This document shows positions 35,352 through 44,523 of a DNA stretch of 64,000 bases, piece by piece; the stretch's first letter is position 1; every line of letters begins with the position of its first letter. This stretch comes from Ornithinimicrobium murale (GTDB taxonomy: Bacteria; Actinomycetota; Actinomycetes; Actinomycetales; Dermatophilaceae), in contig NZ_QLVD01000023.1 of NCBI RefSeq assembly GCF_003352835.1, positions 124,001-188,000 of the forward strand, written 5' to 3'. The translations under genes and the position numbers were made by a program. A model generated the notes under the pieces. It did not search any database, was not told the origin of the DNA, and was given only the letters and a program-made list of their open reading frames with translations.

Positions 35352-35990
35352 TCACAGCTCCGGGGCGTCGACGGTCAACTGGGTGAACCGCACGCGGGCG
35401 TCCTCGGTGTAGAGGCCGATGGCACCCTCGGTGTAGGGACGCTCGGTGTCGCTAACCGTGCCGAGATCCACGCCGTCGACGCTCACCGTCATGTCACCAC
35501 CGGACTGGGTCACCTCGACCCGGTAGTCCACGCCGATCGGGAAGCTGGGCTCGGTGCCGGTCAACAGGAACCGCTGGTTGCCGGGAAAGGCCGGGTCCTG
35601 TTTGGTGATCTCCCAGCCACCGGGCTTGAGGGCGACGGCGTAGAAGTGCTCGTTGTCCTGGTAGTTCCAGAGCACCCAGGCGACCTCCCACGGGTTGGGC
35701 TCCTCGCCCTGGCGCAGCTGACTCTCCGTCCTGGCTGTGATCGCCAACGTCGTGTCGGCCGGATAGTCCCGGGTGGTCACCACCAGACCGCCGTGGGTGG
35801 TGTCGGCGGACGCCGCCTGCCGGGGCTCGAGGACGACGGTCCCCTCCTGCGCGCTCGCGCTGCCGTGACCATCGAAGACCAGGGACCAATCGTCGCGTGC
35901 CTCACCCTCGGCCCACTCGCCGTTCGCGCAGGCCGTCAGCACAGTGGCCGTGGCGACCAGCGCCAGCACGCGGTGCGCGGCCAGCCTCAC
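35352..35990 (-). CDS. lipoprotein with concanavalin/DUF1080-like jelly-roll domain
   Basis: A 212-residue surface lipoprotein. A short signal (LAAHRVLALVATATVLTACA) carries the lipidated cysteine at residue 21, followed by a beta-rich domain resembling LamG/3-keto-disaccharide-hydrolase-type jelly rolls: GGLVVTTRDYPADTTLAI, VAWVLWNYQDNEHFYAVAL, VDYRVEVTQSGGDMTVSV, EGAIGLYTEDARV. Such domains bind or cleave glycans. It is encoded directly after the GT2 synthase, with the GTG at 35990 overlapping that gene's stop (GTGA), so a role in handling the polysaccharide product is plausible but unproven. Confidence 0.8.
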   Translation of the reverse strand: MRLAAHRVLALVATATVLTACANGEWAEGEARDDWSLVFDGHGSASAQEGTVVLEPRQAASADTTHGGLVVTTRDYPADTTLAITARTESQLRQGEEPNPWEVAWVLWNYQDNEHFYAVALKPGGWEITKQDPAFPGNQRFLLTGTEPSFPIGVDYRVEVTQSGGDMTVSVDGVDLGTVSDTERPYTEGAIGLYTEDARVRFTQLTVDAPEL

Positions 35991-37327
35991 AGCGGTCGAC
36001 CCATGCTGGGGGTGCCAAGGCCCGGAGTGGCCTCGGGCCGCTGGGTCTCCTCCAGGCGGTCTGTCTTTGCCCAGGCCGTCCGTCCACCCAGGGTGCGCAC
36101 TACGGCTCGCCACCCTGCGACATACCAGAGTGTGGCGTAGCCGACGTAGAGGTGCGCCAGCCCGATCCCGGTCAGGAGGCCCATCCGGTCCTCGGACGCC
36201 TCGACCCGGCGATAGATGATGGCCAGGGCCACCATCGGTCCGAAGGCGAAGAGGTAGGAACTGACCCACATCCAGGTGAACTCGAGCTGGCCGGCGACCG
36301 CGTCCATCCCGAGCCGCACGATCCAGGTCAGGAAGGCGAGGGTGAACAGCGAACTCACCAGGAGCAGGAAGGGGCTGGTCAGGTGGTAGTAGAGGTCGGC
36401 GCGGCGGCGACCCTCGAGCCTGTTGAGCACCTGCGGGACCAGGCCCCATGACTGGAGGTGGCCCTGGAACCACCGGGCCCGCTGCCGAATCCAGGCGCCG
36501 AGCCCGACGAGTCCCTGCTGGTGCACCGCGGCGTGGCGGCAGAAGTCCAGGCGCCAGCCAGCAATCAACAGCCGCACCCCAAGGTCGAGATCCTCGGAGA
36601 GGGAGTGCGTCCACGGCCTGCGCCCCAGGCTGGTGAGTGCCGACAAGCGCACGAACTGTCCGTTGCCGCCCAGACCCACGCTGCCCAGGTGGCGCCGACC
36701 GCGCTGGAAGACCTCGGTGTAGAGCACGAACTCAAAGTCCTGCAGACGAGCCAGGAGGCTGGTGTGGCGGTTGCTGATGCGCACACCCACCTGGACACCA
36801 CCCAACGTCGGGTCAGCGAAACCCGGCAGCACCTCGTGCAGGCTGTGCTCCTCGAGCCGGCCGTCGGCGTCAACCACCACCACGATCGTGGACGCCGGGT
36901 CGCGGACCGGTCCGATGCCACCGTTGAGGAGGTGGACGACCGCGGCGTTCAGGGCCTCGCCCTTGCCCAGCCGGGCGGCGGGGAGGTGCCGCTGCAGCAG
37001 GTGGACCCGCGGGTCCTGCACGGCGCGGACTACCTCGGCCGTGCCGTCATCGGACCCGTCGTCCACCACGAGGACGCGGATCCGCGGATGCGGCAGGCGC
37101 AGCAGCCGGTCCAGGCTCTCTCCCAGAACGCGCTCCTCGTTGAGGCACGGGATCACGAAGAGCACGTCGAAACCCGGGTCGGTCCCCAGCGGGGCCGCGT
37201 GCCGCTCCTGACCGAGCGGATCACGACGGGAGAGCCCGACGAGCACCACGAGGTAGACCACACACACCAGCACGAGCCCGACCGCCAGCACCATCACCAG
37301 GTCGACTCGACCACCGACGAGAACCAT
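35987..37327 (-). CDS. processive family-2 glycosyltransferase (membrane polysaccharide synthase-like)
   Basis: A 446-residue membrane glycosyltransferase with the layout of cellulose/hyaluronan/poly-N-acetylglucosamine synthases. An N-terminal helix (VMVLAVGLVLVCVVYLVVLV) is followed by a GT-A domain starting FDVLFVIPCLNEERVLG, nucleotide-sugar tract LVVDDGSDDGT, metal-binding VVVVDADGRLEE (near residue 153), SEDLDLGVRL (near 246, the TED-like motif), and QRARWFQGHLQ (near 284), the QxxRW signature of processive enzymes. Three to four C-terminal helices follow. The start at 37327 lies two bases after the stop of the small membrane gene. The sugar polymerised is unknown. Confidence 0.9.
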   Translation of the reverse strand: MVLVGGRVDLVMVLAVGLVLVCVVYLVVLVGLSRRDPLGQERHAAPLGTDPGFDVLFVIPCLNEERVLGESLDRLLRLPHPRIRVLVVDDGSDDGTAEVVRAVQDPRVHLLQRHLPAARLGKGEALNAAVVHLLNGGIGPVRDPASTIVVVVDADGRLEEHSLHEVLPGFADPTLGGVQVGVRISNRHTSLLARLQDFEFVLYTEVFQRGRRHLGSVGLGGNGQFVRLSALTSLGRRPWTHSLSEDLDLGVRLLIAGWRLDFCRHAAVHQQGLVGLGAWIRQRARWFQGHLQSWGLVPQVLNRLEGRRRADLYYHLTSPFLLLVSSLFTLAFLTWIVRLGMDAVAGQLEFTWMWVSSYLFAFGPMVALAIIYRRVEASEDRMGLLTGIGLAHLYVGYATLWYVAGWRAVVRTLGGRTAWAKTDRLEETQRPEATPGLGTPSMGRPL

Positions 37328-37329
37328 GC

Positions 37330-37596
37330 TCAGGCGGCACGGGAGGCCGGAGACGCTGGCGCCTGGATGGTCGGCGGAGCCGTAGACAGAAGGGCCTGGT
37401 TGGCGGGCCTCAGCGGGACCATCGAGAGTCCTGGGTGCCTCGTTGCGGAACGGACGGACCAGAAGGTCAGCGTCACGAACATCGCGACCACGTAGGCAAG
37501 GAACAGCACCGCGGCCACCCTCAGCAGGACACGACCCGCACCCGAGATGAAGCTCTCGGTGACCAGGAAGATGGTGGACTGAGCGAGATCGAACAT
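37330..37596 (-). CDS. small single-span membrane protein upstream of GT2 synthase
   Basis: An 88-residue protein with one strong hydrophobic segment (VLLRVAAVLFLAYVVAMFVTLTF, about residues 22-45) and a Pro/Ala-rich C-terminal tail (TAPPTIQAPASPASRAA). The ATG at 37596 has a good ribosome site (AGGGG). It is the first gene of a tight leftward operon with the GT2 synthase and the jelly-roll lipoprotein, so it may be an accessory subunit or regulator of the synthase. I do not recognise a family. Confidence 0.65.
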   Translation of the reverse strand: MFDLAQSTIFLVTESFISGAGRVLLRVAAVLFLAYVVAMFVTLTFWSVRSATRHPGLSMVPLRPANQALLSTAPPTIQAPASPASRAA

Positions 37597-37951
37597 CGTT
37601 GAGCAACCCCTTTGTGGCAGGCATCCGCGGCGCGAAGAGCAGGTATGCGTACTCTCGCGTAACCGTAAAGCAAGAGTAAAGCTCTCGAAGAGTACACGCC
37701 GATAGTGAATCGCTCAACTACCCGTCGAGATCGGCTCCGGCACAGGTCGAAGACGGATCTGTCCCGCTACCGAAGGGGCCGGGACCGTCAGGAGCCGAAC
37801 CGCCCGGCACCAAGCTGCGCCCCGCGAGGAGGCGTGTCGGCGGCGAGCAGGGCTGCGCGTGCAGGGAGGCGTGTCGGCGGCGAGGAGAGGTGGGGCGGCA
37901 GGGCAGCGCATCGGCGCCGGCCAGGACCGATCGGGAAGCCGCACCGAGGCG
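37597..37951. other. gene-free region with AT-richer promoter segment and a direct repeat
   Basis: Between the GT2 operon and the tRNA. The part nearest the operon (37640-37715) is AT-richer than its surroundings and contains TAAAGC twice (37666-37671, 37677-37682) between inverted arms GTACTCT (37649-37655) and AGAGTAC (37689-37695), a plausible regulated promoter for the leftward operon. Farther right, GAGGCGTGTCGGCGGCGAG occurs at 37829-37847 and 37866-37884. No protein-like frame is seen. Confidence 0.5.
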
Positions 37952-38028
37952 TGGTGCCCCCGACGGGACTCGAACCCGCACTGGACCCATTTTAAGTGGG
38001 CTGCCTCTGCCGATTGGGCTACGAGGGC
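37952..38028 (-). tRNA. tRNA with UAA anticodon (nominal tRNA-Leu, but class I with short variable loop)
   Basis: A complete 77-base cloverleaf with encoded CCA. Acceptor stem GCCCTCG pairs with CGGGGGC, discriminator A, D-arm GCC/GGC, anticodon stem GCCCA/TGGGT with loop CTTAAAA (anticodon UAA, reading UUA), variable loop of only five bases (CCAGT), and T-arm GCGGG-TTCGAGT-CCCGT. By anticodon it would be called leucine, but bacterial tRNA-Leu has a long class II variable arm, which is missing here. UUA codons are extremely rare in genomes of this GC content. Its charging identity is therefore open. Confidence 0.85.
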
Positions 38029-38122
38029 ACGGCCAGATTACCGTCCGGGCGTGGCCCGGTTGCCAGGGGCGAGTGGTGTGGGGCAGTTCATCACGTTGGT
38101 CGAACAGGACACCATCGGGCGC

Positions 38123-38974
38123 TCACAGCCGGGCGATGACCTCGTCCAGCATCGCCTCCGTGAGCCGGCCGGTGAAGGTGTTCTGCTGACTGACGTGATA
38201 GCTGCCGACCAGATGCACGGTGCGTCCGCCCGGCGTGATCAGGTCGGCGACGGCGCCGTGACCGAATTTCGGCTTCGGACGCGGCACGGTCCAGCCCATC
38301 TCGCGCACCGTGCGCAGGGTCGCGTCCCACCCGATCGAGCCCAGCGCCAGGATCGAGCGCAGGGTCGGCACCGCGAGTTCGAGCTCGCGATGCAGCCACG
38401 GCGCGCAGGTGGCCTTCTCCTGCGTGGTGGGTTTGTTCTGCGGGGGCGCGCAACGCACCGCTGAGACGATCCGGATGCCGTGCAGCTCGAGGCCGTCGCC
38501 AGCGTGGTCACTGGCGGCCTGGGTCGCAAAACCGCCGCGGTGCAGGGCTGCGTAGATCCAGTCACCCGACCGGTCGCCGGTGAACATCCGCCCTGTCCGG
38601 TTTGCGCCGTTGGCCGCCGGGGCCAGTCCGACGATGAGCACCGGGGCACCGGCCGGTCCGACCCCGGCAGCGGGACGGCCCCAGTAGGGCTGGTCGGCGA
38701 ACGAGGCGCGACGCCCGGTGGTCGCGACCGACTCCCGCCAGTCCACCAGCCGCGGGCAGGCGCGGCACACGGTGACCAGGGCGTCGAGCTCGCCCACATT
38801 CTCTGCCCGGCGGGCGAGTCTGGCCACCTGAGTCGCCGTGCGGGCGACCGGGGTGTCCGCTGTGGCCGGGTCATCGGGCCAGCCGGTCCCCGGTGGCACG
38901 GGTGAGGGGAACTCCTGACCGGTGACCGGGTGCGGGTCGGTGCCCGAGGACCGCGGGCGTGGCGCTGGTGACAT
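38123..38974 (-). CDS. uracil-DNA glycosylase, family 5 (UdgB type)
   Basis: A 283-residue DNA repair enzyme removing uracil and other deaminated bases. Iron-sulfur cysteines are visible in TVCRACPRLVDW and later in RCAPPQNKPT and KATCAPW. The catalytic loop motif A reads GLAPAANGANRTGRMFTGD, and the C-terminal motif B is GSYHVSQQNTFTGRLT, as in the UdgB/family 5 group common in actinobacteria, which lacks the polar residue of other UDGs. The ATG at 38974 gives a Pro-rich N-terminus of about 40 residues before the conserved part. It lies 10 bases after the ppx stop and is the last gene of the leftward run. Confidence 0.88.
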   Translation of the reverse strand: MSPAPRPRSSGTDPHPVTGQEFPSPVPPGTGWPDDPATADTPVARTATQVARLARRAENVGELDALVTVCRACPRLVDWRESVATTGRRASFADQPYWGRPAAGVGPAGAPVLIVGLAPAANGANRTGRMFTGDRSGDWIYAALHRGGFATQAASDHAGDGLELHGIRIVSAVRCAPPQNKPTTQEKATCAPWLHRELELAVPTLRSILALGSIGWDATLRTVREMGWTVPRPKPKFGHGAVADLITPGGRTVHLVGSYHVSQQNTFTGRLTEAMLDEVIARL

Positions 38975-38984
38975 GGCCGGCCGC

Positions 38985-39932
38985 TCAGCCGGCGGACGGC
39001 GCGGCCTGGGAGAGCGCGATGCCGTCCAGGATGTCGTGCTCGGAGGCCCGCACGGTGGTCAGCCCCGAGTCGTGCTGCAGCCGCTGGATGATGCTGCGCC
39101 ACACCAGGGCGCCCGCACCGATCACATCGACGCGCCCCTCGTGCATGAAGGGCAGCGCGGCGCGGTCCGCCCGACTCATCTGCACCAGGTCGGTGCAGGC
39201 GGCGATGGCCTGCTCGACCGAGAGCTCGGCGCCATGGATCTGCTCGGGTCGGTAGGCGCCCAGTCCCAGGGCGTGCGCGGTCACCGTGGTCACGGACCCA
39301 GCGACCCCCACCAGGGTGCCGACACCGGTCAGATCGACCTGCTCCGCAGCGCTATTGACCGCCACCGTGATATCGCCCAGCGCCGGCCAGATCTCGGCCT
39401 CGGTGGGTGGGTCGCTGCGCAGGTGCCGCTCGGTCATCCGGACACACCCGATGTCGACAGAGACCGCCTGCTCGACACGGTCGGTGCCCCGCACGAACTC
39501 GGTGGACCCGCCGCCGATGTCGACGACCAGGTGCGGTGCCGGTGCTCCCTGCAGCCCGGTCGTCGCGCCGGCAAAGGACAGGGACGCCTCCTCCTGCCCC
39601 GAGATCACCTCGGGCGCCGTGCCGAAGGCCGCGAAGGCCTCCTGCACGCCGGTCACGAAGTCCGCCGCGTTGGTGGCATCACGCGAGGCCGACGTCGCCA
39701 CGAAACGCACCGCCTCGCACCCGGCCTCCTGGCACTGGGCAGCGTAGTCGGCGGCAGCGGCCAGGGTCCGTGCCATGGGCTCCGCCCCGATCCTCCCCGT
39801 GGCGTCGACCCCGTGTCCGAGGCGCACGATCCGCATCTCCCGGTGCACCTGGTGCAGCGAGCCGGGCACCACGTCCGCGATCAGCAGGCGGATGGAGTTG
39901 GTGCCGCAGTCGATCGCTCCGACCCGAGTCAT
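38985..39932 (-). CDS. ppx: exopolyphosphatase Ppx/GppA
   Basis: A 315-residue ASKHA-fold phosphatase that releases phosphate from polyphosphate or converts pppGpp to ppGpp. Motifs: VGAIDCGTNSIRLLIADV at the start, FVATSASRDATN, VISGQEEASLSFAGA and VVDIGGGSTEFV. The short actinobacterial length (about 310) matches the Rv1026/Ppx2 type, which lacks the C-terminal HD domain. The ATG at 39932 overlaps the stop of the DUF501 gene (ATGA). It lies in the conserved eno-ftsB-DUF501-ppx gene order. Confidence 0.93.
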   Translation of the reverse strand: MTRVGAIDCGTNSIRLLIADVVPGSLHQVHREMRIVRLGHGVDATGRIGAEPMARTLAAAADYAAQCQEAGCEAVRFVATSASRDATNAADFVTGVQEAFAAFGTAPEVISGQEEASLSFAGATTGLQGAPAPHLVVDIGGGSTEFVRGTDRVEQAVSVDIGCVRMTERHLRSDPPTEAEIWPALGDITVAVNSAAEQVDLTGVGTLVGVAGSVTTVTAHALGLGAYRPEQIHGAELSVEQAIAACTDLVQMSRADRAALPFMHEGRVDVIGAGALVWRSIIQRLQHDSGLTTVRASEHDILDGIALSQAAPSAG

Positions 39933-40483
39933 ACGCCCTCCTCGCCCTCGTCCTCCGGCTCGGGGTCGCAGCAGCCGTCGTGCCACCACTGCGGCAGCGC
40001 GGCCAGTGCCTCGTCACCGAGCGGGTTGATGCCCGGACCGACGGCCAGGGAGTGGGCGACCAGGACGTGCAGGCACTTGACCCGCGTCGGCATGCCACCG
40101 GCCGAGATGCCCTCGATCTCCGGGACCGAGCCGAGCTGCGCCCGGCGGGCGAGGTAGTCCTGGTGAGCCTCGGCATACTTCCTGGCGAGCTCGGGGTCAC
40201 GGGCCAGGCGCTCGGTCATCTCCCGCATCATCCCCTCGCTCTCCAGCGTGGAGATCGCGCCGGTCAACCGCGGGCACGTCGCGTAGAAGGATGTCGGGAA
40301 CGGCGTGCCGTCGGGCAAGCGGGGCTCGGTGCGCACGACCGTCGGGCAGCCACACGGGCAGCGGTGCGCGATGGCCACGACCCCACGCGGCACCCGACCG
40401 AGCTGTCGGTGGATGGCTTCCAGGTCCTCCGGAGTGGGAGCCTGAGGTTCGGGACGCGGCATCAGGTCAGGGCTGCTCGGCAT
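39929..40483 (-). CDS. DUF501 family protein
   Basis: A 184-residue protein of the actinobacterial DUF501 family, function unknown, always found next to ftsB and ppx. Conserved tract: LGRVPRGVVAIAHRCPCGCP (with the family's Cys cluster), PTSFYATCPRLTGAISTLES, GGMPTRVKCLHVLVAHSLA and PQWWHDGCC near the C-terminus. The Cys/His pattern suggests metal binding (inference). The ATG at 40483 has a GGGG ribosome site and overlaps ftsB by 17 bases; the ATG at 40462 is an alternative start (seven residues shorter). It ends in an ATGA overlap with ppx. Confidence 0.9.
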   Translation of the reverse strand: MPSSPDLMPRPEPQAPTPEDLEAIHRQLGRVPRGVVAIAHRCPCGCPTVVRTEPRLPDGTPFPTSFYATCPRLTGAISTLESEGMMREMTERLARDPELARKYAEAHQDYLARRAQLGSVPEIEGISAGGMPTRVKCLHVLVAHSLAVGPGINPLGDEALAALPQWWHDGCCDPEPEDEGEEGV

Positions 40484-41099
40484 CGTTCCCCACGTCGTTC
40501 TCCTCCGTGGCGGGGGCCTCACCCTCAGGTGCCGGCTCGGTCTGAGGGACGCCGGGGGCCGGCGTCTCCGGCTCGGGGACGCCCTCGTTGGCCGTGATGA
40601 CCGACTCCCAGACCTGGCCGTACCAGGGTCGTTGAGCGTGCACGTCCTCGGTGACCGGCGCCATGCCGGACAACGGCTCGCTGAGCTGCTCGCCGGTGTC
40701 GTCCAGCACGGTGAAGGCGACCTCACCCGGCTTGACGAAACGGAGCCGCTCGCGTGCCTGCTGCTCGACGAAGCTGTCGTCCTCCCAGCGCTCCAGCTCG
40801 GCCTCGATGGCCTCGATCCGGGCCTGCTCGGCGGCGATCTCCTGCTCCGCACGGGAGATCTCGGCCCGCTGGTCCAGATAGCCGCGCAACGTCGGCGTGA
40901 GAAAAAGCGCGAGGAACCCGAGCAGCACGATCAACGCACCGAGGCGCCACAGGCGAGGAGGGGAGTGCCGACGGTTCGTGGTGGATCCGGCCGCGTTCCC
41001 GGAGGTCGCGCGGGGTGCGCTGGCCGGGCGCGACCGGGGTGCCGCACGTCGGGTGCTGGTCCGGGACGGGCCCCGGCCGGGTCCGCGGTTGGTGGCCAT
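40467..41099 (-). CDS. ftsB: FtsB/DivIC-family septum formation initiator
   Basis: A 210-residue bitopic cell-division protein. A basic, disordered cytoplasmic N-terminus (about 60 residues rich in Arg, Ser, Pro) precedes one membrane helix (LGALIVLLGFLALFLTPTL), a coiled coil (RAEISRAEQEIAAEQARIEA) and the conserved FVEQQARERLRFVKPGEVAF. In divisome models it bridges FtsQ and FtsL. The C-terminal 60 residues are acidic and Pro-rich (PEPETPAPGVPQTEPAPEG), longer than in E. coli but usual in actinobacteria. It lies 116 bases downstream of eno, as in mycobacteria. Confidence 0.92.
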   Translation of the reverse strand: MATNRGPGRGPSRTSTRRAAPRSRPASAPRATSGNAAGSTTNRRHSPPRLWRLGALIVLLGFLALFLTPTLRGYLDQRAEISRAEQEIAAEQARIEAIEAELERWEDDSFVEQQARERLRFVKPGEVAFTVLDDTGEQLSEPLSGMAPVTEDVHAQRPWYGQVWESVITANEGVPEPETPAPGVPQTEPAPEGEAPATEENDVGNDAEQP

Positions 41100-41215
41100 C
41101 AGCTCCTCCTCCCTGCTCTGTGTCGTGACAATGTTTCAGCTGTATGCCGTGGGGCCGGTTCAGGTGCTCCGTGCCGGCCCGCGTGGGCTGGCTGGGCTCA
41201 CCGTGCGCGCTGGCC

Positions 41216-42532
<1,317 letters not shown>

Positions 42533-42539
42533 TCACCCC

Positions 42540-42655
42540 GAGCCTAACGGCCCACCCTCCCCAACCCCGACCGGACGCACCGACTCGCGAGATCTGAAGC
42601 CACCGGACGCACCGTCGCCGGACATCCAGCCCCACTGGACGCACCGGCCTGACGA
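42540..42655. repeat. degenerate GGACGCACCG repeats between eno and trmH-family gene
   Basis: The 162-base gap holds three copies of GGACGCACCG (near 42574, 42604 and 42638) plus a related CGGACATCCAG, spaced about 30-34 bases. No hairpin or reading frame explains them. Confidence 0.6.
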
Positions 42656-42664
42656 AGCTCCCGC

Positions 42665-43531
42665 TCAGCCGCCCCGCTGCTGCAGCGCCTCGTGCAGCAC
42701 CAGCGATCCGGCAACTCCAGCGTTGAGCGAGCTGGCCGCACCGACCATCGGGATGCTCACGATGTGGTCGCACGCCTCGCGCCAGGCACGTGTCAGGCCG
42801 CGAGTCTCGTTGCCGACCACCAGGACGGTGGGTCCGGTCAGGTCGACCTCACGCAGCGGCAGGTCACCGCCCTCGTCCAGCCCCACAACAGTCCACCCTG
42901 CCCCGTCCACCTCGTGCTGCTCCCGCACCCAGGAGAGCACCTCGGTGTGCGAGGGCACCCGCACGACAGGGATCGTGAGCAGCGAGCCCGTGCTCGCGCG
43001 CACGCCGCGTGGGTCGTACGGGTCGGCCGCGTGCCCAGTCACCACCACACCGGTGCCGCCGAAGGCGTCGGCCGAGCGCACCAGAGTGCCGATGTTGCCG
43101 GGGCTGGAGGGCCGGTCGAAGACGGTCACCAAGGGCACGCGTTCGGGGCGCCCCAACCGGTCCAGGTCATCAGGGGGGAGCTCGAGCACCGCGAGCAACT
43201 CGGGGGTCGCCTCGTCCTTGCCGCCCAGCTCGGCCATGAGCTCATCAGCGAGTATGCCGTGCTGACCGGCAGCGGTCCCGTCCCAGACTCCCTGGGCCCA
43301 GTGGGACAGCTCTCCCTCGGCGCGCAGGAGCGCCCGGACCGGCCAGTCGCGCTCCAGCGCCAGGGTCAGCGGGCGCACGCCCTGGACCAGGAACTCACCA
43401 TGGCGGTTGCGCTTGGTCCGGTTCGTCAGCAACGAGTGCCACTGCTGGAAGGTCGCGTTGCGGCTGTGGACGCGCAGGACGCGGCGCTGGCCCGCGACGC
43501 GGCGTTGCGAACCGCCGGACCCGCGGCTCAC
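42665..43531 (-). CDS. TrmH/SpoU-family RNA 2-prime-O-methyltransferase
   Basis: A 288-residue RNA methyltransferase with the knotted SPOUT fold. The N-terminal substrate-binding part contains NRTKRNRHGEFLVQGVRP, and the catalytic part shows motif 1 DRPSSPGNIGTLVRSADAF, motif 2 VLVVGNETRGLTRAW and motif 3 VSIPMVGAASSLNAGVAGS. Ribose 2-prime-O of rRNA or tRNA is the usual target; the exact site is not readable. The GTG at 43531 overlaps the mazG stop (GTGA), making it the third gene of the SurA-like/mazG unit. Confidence 0.92.
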   Translation of the reverse strand: MSRGSGGSQRRVAGQRRVLRVHSRNATFQQWHSLLTNRTKRNRHGEFLVQGVRPLTLALERDWPVRALLRAEGELSHWAQGVWDGTAAGQHGILADELMAELGGKDEATPELLAVLELPPDDLDRLGRPERVPLVTVFDRPSSPGNIGTLVRSADAFGGTGVVVTGHAADPYDPRGVRASTGSLLTIPVVRVPSHTEVLSWVREQHEVDGAGWTVVGLDEGGDLPLREVDLTGPTVLVVGNETRGLTRAWREACDHIVSIPMVGAASSLNAGVAGSLVLHEALQQRGG

Positions 43532-44523
43532 GGGCCCTCCGCCCCCAGGTCGGCCTCCGCGAGCTCTCGCAGCAACGTCCGCAGGGCTGCCGACGCGTCG
43601 ACCCCCTCGGCGCGTGCGCCGAGCACCACGTCCATCAGCCGAGCGGCGACCAGCCCCTCGCCCGACTCGGTGAGACGGCGGTTAATCTCGGCCCGCAGCC
43701 GGTCGTTCATGCCAGCCCGCTCCAGGCGGGAGGCGACCTTGGCGGCGCGGGCGAGTGGCGGCATACCGGCAGGGATGCCGTCGAGGGGGTGCTCACGGTG
43801 CGGTTTCTCGAGTGCCTTGAGCTGCTCCCAGTTGGCCTCCACCGCAGCGGCATCGGCTGCCTCGGTGTCCCCGAAGACGTGGGGGTGGCGGTGCACCAGC
43901 TTCTCCACCAGGGTGGCACTGATGTCGTCGATGTCGAAGCCGTCCGGGCGCTCCGCGGCGACCCGGGCGTGGAAAGCGACCTGGAGCAGCACGTCGCCGA
44001 GCTCCTCGATGATGTGCTCGTCGTCCCCGGACTCCAGCGCCTCGACGGCCTCGTGGGCCTCCTCGATGAGATAGGGCACCAGGCTCTGGTGCGTCTGCTC
44101 CGCGTCCCAGGGGCACCCTCCGGGCGAGCGCAGCCGGTCCATCACCGCGACGACGTCGAGCAGTCGGGACCCTGGCTGGTCCCAGGAGCCGACCAGAACC
44201 TCGACCTCGGGCGCGACCGAGCCACCGCGCCGAGTCGCCTCGGCGGCCAGGGCGTCGGTGAGGCCGGGGTCGCCATCCGGGGAACCGACCCACACCACGG
44301 TGGCCTCGCTCGCCCGGTCCAGGAGATCCCGGGCCAGCGTCCGCGGGTCACCGGAGGCGACGGTGAGCTCGGTGCCCGTGGCTGCGATGGCGCGCGGCTG
44401 GGCATCCGCGAGCGCCCGGCAGAGCACGGCGCCCGCCTCCTCCAGACGGCGCCACGCCTCACGCGACAGCAGGCCCGGGGCCAGCCGTGGCGAAGTCAGC
44501 AGGAGGCTGAGGCGACCGCTCAG
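43528..44523 (-). CDS. mazG: MazG-family nucleoside triphosphate pyrophosphohydrolase, probable CTG start
   Basis: A protein of about 331 residues. The C-terminal half is a single MazG domain (MDRLRSPGGCPWDAEQTHQS, LIEEAHEAVEAL, IIEELGDVLLQVAFHA) that hydrolyses NTPs or damaged nucleotides; the N-terminal 110 residues are the actinobacterial extension (SLLLTSPRLAPGLLS). No ATG or GTG lies where homologues begin (xxGRLxLLLTSPR). The CTG at 44523 overlaps the upstream stop as CTGA, mirroring the GTGA couplings elsewhere, so I chose it. The GTG at 44565 is an alternative, adding 14 residues within the upstream gene. Function sure, start less so. Confidence 0.88.
   Translation of the reverse strand: MSGRLSLLLTSPRLAPGLLSREAWRRLEEAGAVLCRALADAQPRAIAATGTELTVASGDPRTLARDLLDRASEATVVWVGSPDGDPGLTDALAAEATRRGGSVAPEVEVLVGSWDQPGSRLLDVVAVMDRLRSPGGCPWDAEQTHQSLVPYLIEEAHEAVEALESGDDEHIIEELGDVLLQVAFHARVAAERPDGFDIDDISATLVEKLVHRHPHVFGDTEAADAAAVEANWEQLKALEKPHREHPLDGIPAGMPPLARAAKVASRLERAGMNDRLRAEINRRLTESGEGLVAARLMDVVLGARAEGVDASAALRTLLRELAEADLGAEGP

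Noticed and set aside
37859-38464. Plus-strand frame overlapping the tRNA and the glycosylase gene
   Set aside because: It runs through a tRNA gene and antisense to a well-supported UdgB gene.
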